Of a stretch of 64,000 nucleotides of DNA, positions 59,772-64,000 are shown one piece after another. The DNA is from Valencia hispanica (Eukaryota > Chordata > Actinopteri > Cyprinodontiformes > Valenciidae). Positions within the stretch are counted from its first letter, which is position 1; each line of letters opens with the position of its first letter. The position numbers and the translations under genes are program-made. Under the pieces are notes generated by a model. It saw only the letters and a program-made list of their open reading frames with translations, was not told the origin of the DNA and made no database searches. Location: the NCBI GenBank assembly GCA_963556495.2, contig OY747716.1, forward strand, positions 10,554,571 through 10,618,570, written 5' to 3'.

Positions 59772-60840
59772 ATGCCTACACTCCACAAATCTTCAAAATG
59801 TTCAAAGAGGACATTTACTCTAAGGAAGTTGATTACGCATGTTGGGGTAGTACATGCCCATGAGCCTCATTTCAGCATCACTTGCGGAATAAATGACTGC
59901 CAGGCAGCTTTTACCAAATATCATTCTTTTCGGTGCCATGTGTATCGCAAACACAAATCATCTATTTTGAATTGATTTGAGATAGTTGAAGAACGTTTTG
60001 AAAAACATACACACAGAGGTTGAAGACCCACACACACACACAGTTCAGCAGCCCACACCACCTAGTATGGACAATTTGCTTGAAAATTTAAGAGATCATT
60101 TATTTAGTTTTATTCTGAAATGTACCGAAAAAAATAACCTTCCGCTCTCTGTCCAGCAAGACATTGTTGACGATCTTAATTTTCTGTTGTGTTTAAAAAA
60201 AAAAGAAAACTACGACTCGTATATTGATTAGCATTTGGATAAAAATGGTTTCCGTCTCGGTGATTGTCCAGAACTTGAGCAGGTTTTGTCTACTTCAGAC
60301 TTTATCCAGAAAGCGTGTGATGTAATTTGTTCACCATTTATGATAAAAGAACACTGCAAATCAAAAATGAACATGACAGAACCCATCAGTTACACAGTAA
60401 GAGACAATTCCGGAATCAAAATTGGTAGTTATTCTCATGTTCCAATCACACAGGTATTAAGAAAGTACTGTCAGGTGGAGGATATGTGGGAACAAATTGT
60501 TCTGGATAACCACAGAAATCAAGATGATGATGTTTTGACTGATTACAGAGATGACATGTATTTTAAAGACCACTCCTTTTTCAAAGATCACCCTCAAGCT
60601 CTAAGACTTCATTTTTATGAAGATCAGTTTGAAATTGACAACCCACTTGGTGCGAAACAAATTAAGTACAAAATCTGTGCCTTTTTTTATACGGTAGGGA
60701 ACATAAGTGCAAAACATCGCTCATAGTTGAGTCACATTCATTTAGCCTTATTGGTTCGCTATTCACATTTAAAATAGTTTGGGCTTGGAAAAAAAAACGC
60801 CTGCAAAAAAACCGCCCAATTAGGCCGATTTTGTATGATC
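59772..60840 (+). pseudogene. C2H2-finger protein of a mobile-element type, broken and truncated
   Basis: Starts 38 bases after the SAMD3-like exon 6. The first frame (59772-59975) carries a C2H2 finger (CGINDCQAAFTKYHSFRCH then VYRKH: C-x4-C-x12-H-x4-H) and a degenerate preceding finger. It stops in frame. The next frames (59986-60231, 60235-60726, separated by stops) read LRDHLFSFILKCTEKNNLPL, then VPITQVLRKYCQVEDMWEQI and LRLHFYEDQFEIDNPLGAKQ, continuing KICAFFYTVGNISAKHRS. Past the TAG come IHLALLVRYSHLK and, weakly, RPILYDLI. Many teleost genomes have multicopy proteins with this finger followed by a 'Y-x-D-x-FEVxNPLG...K' block. The block resembles the first catalytic-Asp region of KDZ-type DDE transposases; that link is my inference. 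The C-terminal half is missing. Confidence 0.6.
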
Positions 60841-61240
60841 TCATTCAGAGATACAAAACTTTTGTGAAGACAGTTTTGAAATATATACCATCTCTGTGAT
60901 CAGTACATCAGAACATCAGTGTCCAGTATTCTGTGTAACTATCTTGAGGTGATTAAGATTTTTACATTAATGTTTTTTACTTGACATGTCTTATGACAAT
61001 ATGAATTTAATCGACTGTTTGTGTACCTGAGGTAGTGTTTAAATACCTTGATGTGATTCTTTTAATGAAAATAAATGCTCAATTACCAAATATTGTGGAC
61101 AATTGGGGTACATTTTTTGTCTCTTTTGATTACGGAATAGTTTGTCGCTGGGGGGGTACCCTTATAAGTACCCTATTGTATCCTTTTCAAGGGAACATTT
61201 GAAGGTACATTTATGTCTTAAAAGGTACATGACTGTACCT
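60841..61240. other. No recognisable gene
   Basis: AT-rich with a late AATAAATG-type signal at ~61069, possibly the polyadenylation region of the upstream gene. A GGTACC/AAGGTACA motif repeats at 61155-61230. Confidence 0.4.
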
Positions 61241-61246
61241 CAAATG

Positions 61247-61899
61247 CAGGGTTCCCACGCGTCCTGGAAAACCTGGAAAATGATAGACCAATTTTCCAGT
61301 CATGGAAACCCCTGGAAAATGGGGAAAAAAAGTAAAATGTCCTGGAAACGTTTGAGTTGTCCTGGAAAATAATTTCCCCTCCTTGTGGATGAACCCAAAC
61401 GGGTTAAACGTTTTACGCATGAATGTCTGTTTTCGGCTGCCTTTACCGGGCAACCGGCAGTAGCACTTGTCTGCTTTCATTTCTGGACGTAGCCGGCATG
61501 GCGCCTTACGTGACGCTACCAACCAATAAAATTGCATATTCCCTTACAACATTTCTGCCAGAGTGCTCCAATGAGAGTGGCGACACTTCCATAGACTTCT
61601 CAGCTGTTGTCATGGATGACGTGACGAGCATGTCAGCAACATGCTGGGTGGCAAAAAGATAACGCGGGCGTACTGCTACCGGCACAGCTGCTACAGCTAG
61701 CTTTTGGCGCCCATAAAGATATAATTGTACATTCGTGCAGTGCCTTTGGGTGTTCCAATCGACATCCCGAGGATGGGATTTAATTTTCCAGGCTGCCTGC
61801 TTGAGCCTGAACAACGGGATAAATGCGTTGCTGCCATTAAATGGGAAAACTGGAGGCCGTCGGAGAGTACTCAGCTGTGTAGTGAACACTTTATCGGTG
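61247..61899 (+). pseudogene. hAT-like terminus followed by a THAP-domain first exon
   Basis: At 61247 the sequence CAGGGTTCCCACGCGTCCTG resembles a common fish hAT terminal repeat, followed by repeated CCTGGAAAA motifs. About 450 bp on, 61719-61899 encodes a THAP finger in two frames. IVHSCSAFGCSNRHPEDG gives C-x4-C, then (after a one-base shift) FPGCLLEPEQRDKCVAAIKW and ENWRPSESTQLCSEHF give the Trp and C-x2-H. The exon ends at GGTG|GTAAGT. It looks like the 5' end of a THAP-bearing element or gene whose other exons are not in the window. The frameshift would kill the finger. Confidence 0.6.
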
Positions 61900-61929
61900 G
61901 TAAGTTTCTAGCTAATTCTGTTTAATTTT

Positions 61930-62500
61930 ATGTAAATTTCTTTTGAGAAGTAACAAATAAACAAAAAGTCTAAAGTTGCTCACCATGTAAATGCAACCAC
62001 GGTGAGTTTATTATCTGACATCTTCAACCGTCAATGCGCTGTAAAGGAGAGATATGGTGATGGCAGTTTTCAGTGTTAATGAAATGTTACAGATTTGTAT
62101 TTTCCTTCGTGGTCTCAATAAGCTAAAAAGACCTAAAATAATCGACGTGTTTAGGCCTATTTTTTTTTTGGGGGGGGGGCTTCAGCTGTCCATATCAATT
62201 CAAGCTTCGCATTAACCAGGTTTTAGCCTCGACTGTTTTACCCAAAGTTATCATAAAAGAGAAAAGGGCGGGCATTAGGACCCTGTTCGCGGAAAGGCAT
62301 GAAGGGGGCCTCTGTGAACGTTACCAACCTGGAGATTAGAACAACTCTTGCTTGCTTCAGGACCACAGGCAGGCACACTTAAATTGCTTAAGAAATTCTA
62401 AGGTTGGTTTAGCTGTTTAAGCTACATTTTCCAAAAGGTCGTTTTCAGAAAAGAAGCGCTGGTGATTGGTAGATTTAAGAGTGACGTGTGGTGAAGGCTA
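61930..62500. other. No recognisable gene
   Basis: Ordinary DNA with a T9/G10 run at 62161-62180. No family recognised. Confidence 0.4.
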
Positions 62501-62506
62501 CTAAGC

Positions 62507-63585
62507 TATGGAGGACTACGGGGGTCATTGGAAAAACAATACAGCATTTTGACAAGGAGTGCTTAATTGTGAATTAAAAATATAGATTGCTAAATATAAT
62601 TTAAAATTCAACAATTAATTCATTAAAAAAAAGACAAATTTGAAAAACATTTTGAAATTACACATTTTAAATTAAAATACTAAAGAGGAATTGCAAATTG
62701 TATTTATTATTTGATTATTAAATACTGTGATTTGAAAATGCTTTTCAAATCCTATTTCGAAATGGAGAATTAAATAACACCATTAATAAATTAGATTATA
62801 AATATCTTTCCTTTTCATACATTTAAAAAAGTTATTCTCTTTTCTACATTCGTTTTCTCTTTCCAGCTCTCATTTTCAAATCCGTTTTGCAATTGCATTT
62901 CCTAAATGGTTTCCCCTCTCCTTTTAGCATTCGAGTGACCCTCCTGGTCCCTGAGCACACTGAAAACCAAGTTCAACCAATCATAGCTGCTCTTCGAACG
63001 TAACTAGCTCTCTCATTGGTTAGACTGGAGCTGTGCAGCTCGGCAAGGTCCACCCAAATATGGCTGTCTAACCAATGAGAGAGCTGGTTACGTTCGAGGA
63101 GCAGCTGTGATTGGTTGAACTTGGTTTTCGGTGTGCTCAGGGACCAGGAGGGTCACTCGAATGCTAAAAGGAGAGGGTAAACCATTTAGGAAATGCAATT
63201 GCAAAACGGATTTGAAAATGAGAGCTGGAAAGAGAAAACGAATGTAGAAAAGGGAATAACTTTTTTAAATGTATGAAAAGGAAAGATATTTATAATCTCA
63301 TTTATTAATTGTGTTATTTAATTCTCCATTTTGAAATAGGATTTGAAAAACATTTTCAAATCACAGTATTTAATAATCAAATAATAAATACAATTTGCAA
63401 TTCCTCTTTAGTATTTCAATTTAAAATGTGTAATTACAAAATGCTTTTCAAATTTGTCCTTTTTTTGTATGGATTAATTGTTGAATTTGAAATTATATTT
63501 AGCAATCTATGTTTTTAATTCACAATTAAGCACTCATCGTCAAAATGCTGTATTGCTTTTCCAATGACCCCCGTAGTCCTCCATA
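62507..63585. mobile_element. 1,079-bp near-perfect palindromic element with 6-bp target duplication
   Basis: The left arm (62507-63025) and right arm (63066-63585) are near-exact inverted repeats around a ~40-bp spacer. The ends are TATGGAGGACTACGGGGGTC and GACCCCCGTAGTCCTCCATA. CTAAGC lies immediately outside both ends (62501-62506 and 63586-63591), a perfect 6-bp duplication. The arms are AT-rich outside and GC-richer at the centre (CCAATGAGAGAGCTGGTTAC). There is no coding capacity; open frames are palindrome artefacts. The same terminal TATGGA and a 6-bp duplication occur at 29280-33176, suggesting one superfamily. Confidence 0.93.
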
Positions 63586-63591
63586 CTAAGC

Positions 63592-64000
63592 GGCTGTGAT
63601 GATTCAATACTGTAACTTCGGCAGGTTACTGTTGTCTTGCAACTCTGTACTGATCAGTATTACTACATAACAGATCATGACAAAAAAATGATGTGGTTTT
63701 AAATGATGTGGTTCTTTTATTTTTCAGACATTTATCAAATTTAACACTGAAAGAGGTCATTTTTACCCCATAGAAAACAATGTAGCTAAAACGCAGAGAC
63801 AAGCACCTTTGCTAGCCAACCGGGTTCTGGTGTGAATAAATCACAGGTAGAACTTAGCTTATTTGACTTAGCCTTTTGTTATGACAGATTAAATGATACA
63901 TTTGAATAATCGGCTTCAATAGCAGAATAATTTTGTCAAACCTTCCATAACTATGTGTATTATGAGAAAGAGGGAGATGAATAAACATTTAAGCAATATC
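63592..64000. other. No recognisable gene
   Basis: AT-rich flank without recognised features. Confidence 0.4.

Noticed and set aside
63309..63518. 69-codon + strand frame at 63309
   Set aside because: Lies wholly in the right arm of the palindrome and is AT-rich low-complexity translation.

Overview
The window looks like nuclear DNA of a ray-finned (teleost) fish. Every recognisable coding segment comes from a mobile element of a type common in teleosts: L2 and L1 LINEs, Gypsy and retrovirus-like LTR elements, Tc1, hAT, ISL2EU and large fold-back elements. Several of the genes contain spliceosomal introns with GT...AG borders. I found no ordinary host gene, rRNA or tRNA, no operon structure and no CRISPR array. 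The only gene that reads through without a break is a Tc1 transposase at 33761-34765.

Layout. 0-4.8 kb: the 3' end of an endogenous retrovirus, a decayed jockey/L2-like LINE, and a Gypsy pol fragment split by a solo LTR with a clean 5-bp duplication. 4.8-12.7 kb: a composite with an integrase-domain gene on the + strand converging on a HECT-type ubiquitin-ligase-like gene on the - strand. It is broken up by an 851-bp direct duplication and a 623-bp palindromic MITE. 14.5-28.8 kb: LINE remnants, a solo LTR, a tRNA-derived SINE, microsatellites and a Tc1 relic. 29.3-33.2 kb: a large inverted-repeat element with tandem-repeat arms, itself hit by an L1 tail. 33.4-35.0 kb: the intact Tc1 element. 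38-43.7 kb: a hAT/BED element, an LTR carrying a hAT MITE, and an L2 endonuclease piece. 44.5-52.1 kb: an L1 (- strand) split by a near-complete ISL2EU element (THAP + DDE transposase converging on a YqaJ nuclease). 52.1-55.5 kb: an L2 RT scrap, then an LTR and env remnant (- strand). 56.9-60.8 kb: a six-exon SAMD3-like gene followed in tandem by a C2H2-finger gene that may be transposase-related. 61.2-63.6 kb: a THAP exon and a 1,079-bp near-perfect palindrome with 6-bp target duplications.

The most interesting theme is that three separate composites each pair a DNA-binding or transposase-like protein with an accessory protein: integrase + HECT ligase, THAP/DDE + YqaJ nuclease, and C2H2 protein + SAMD3-like protein. 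ISL2EU is an established element. The other two arrangements are my reading of family resemblance and gene order in this one window, and both copies are inactivated here.
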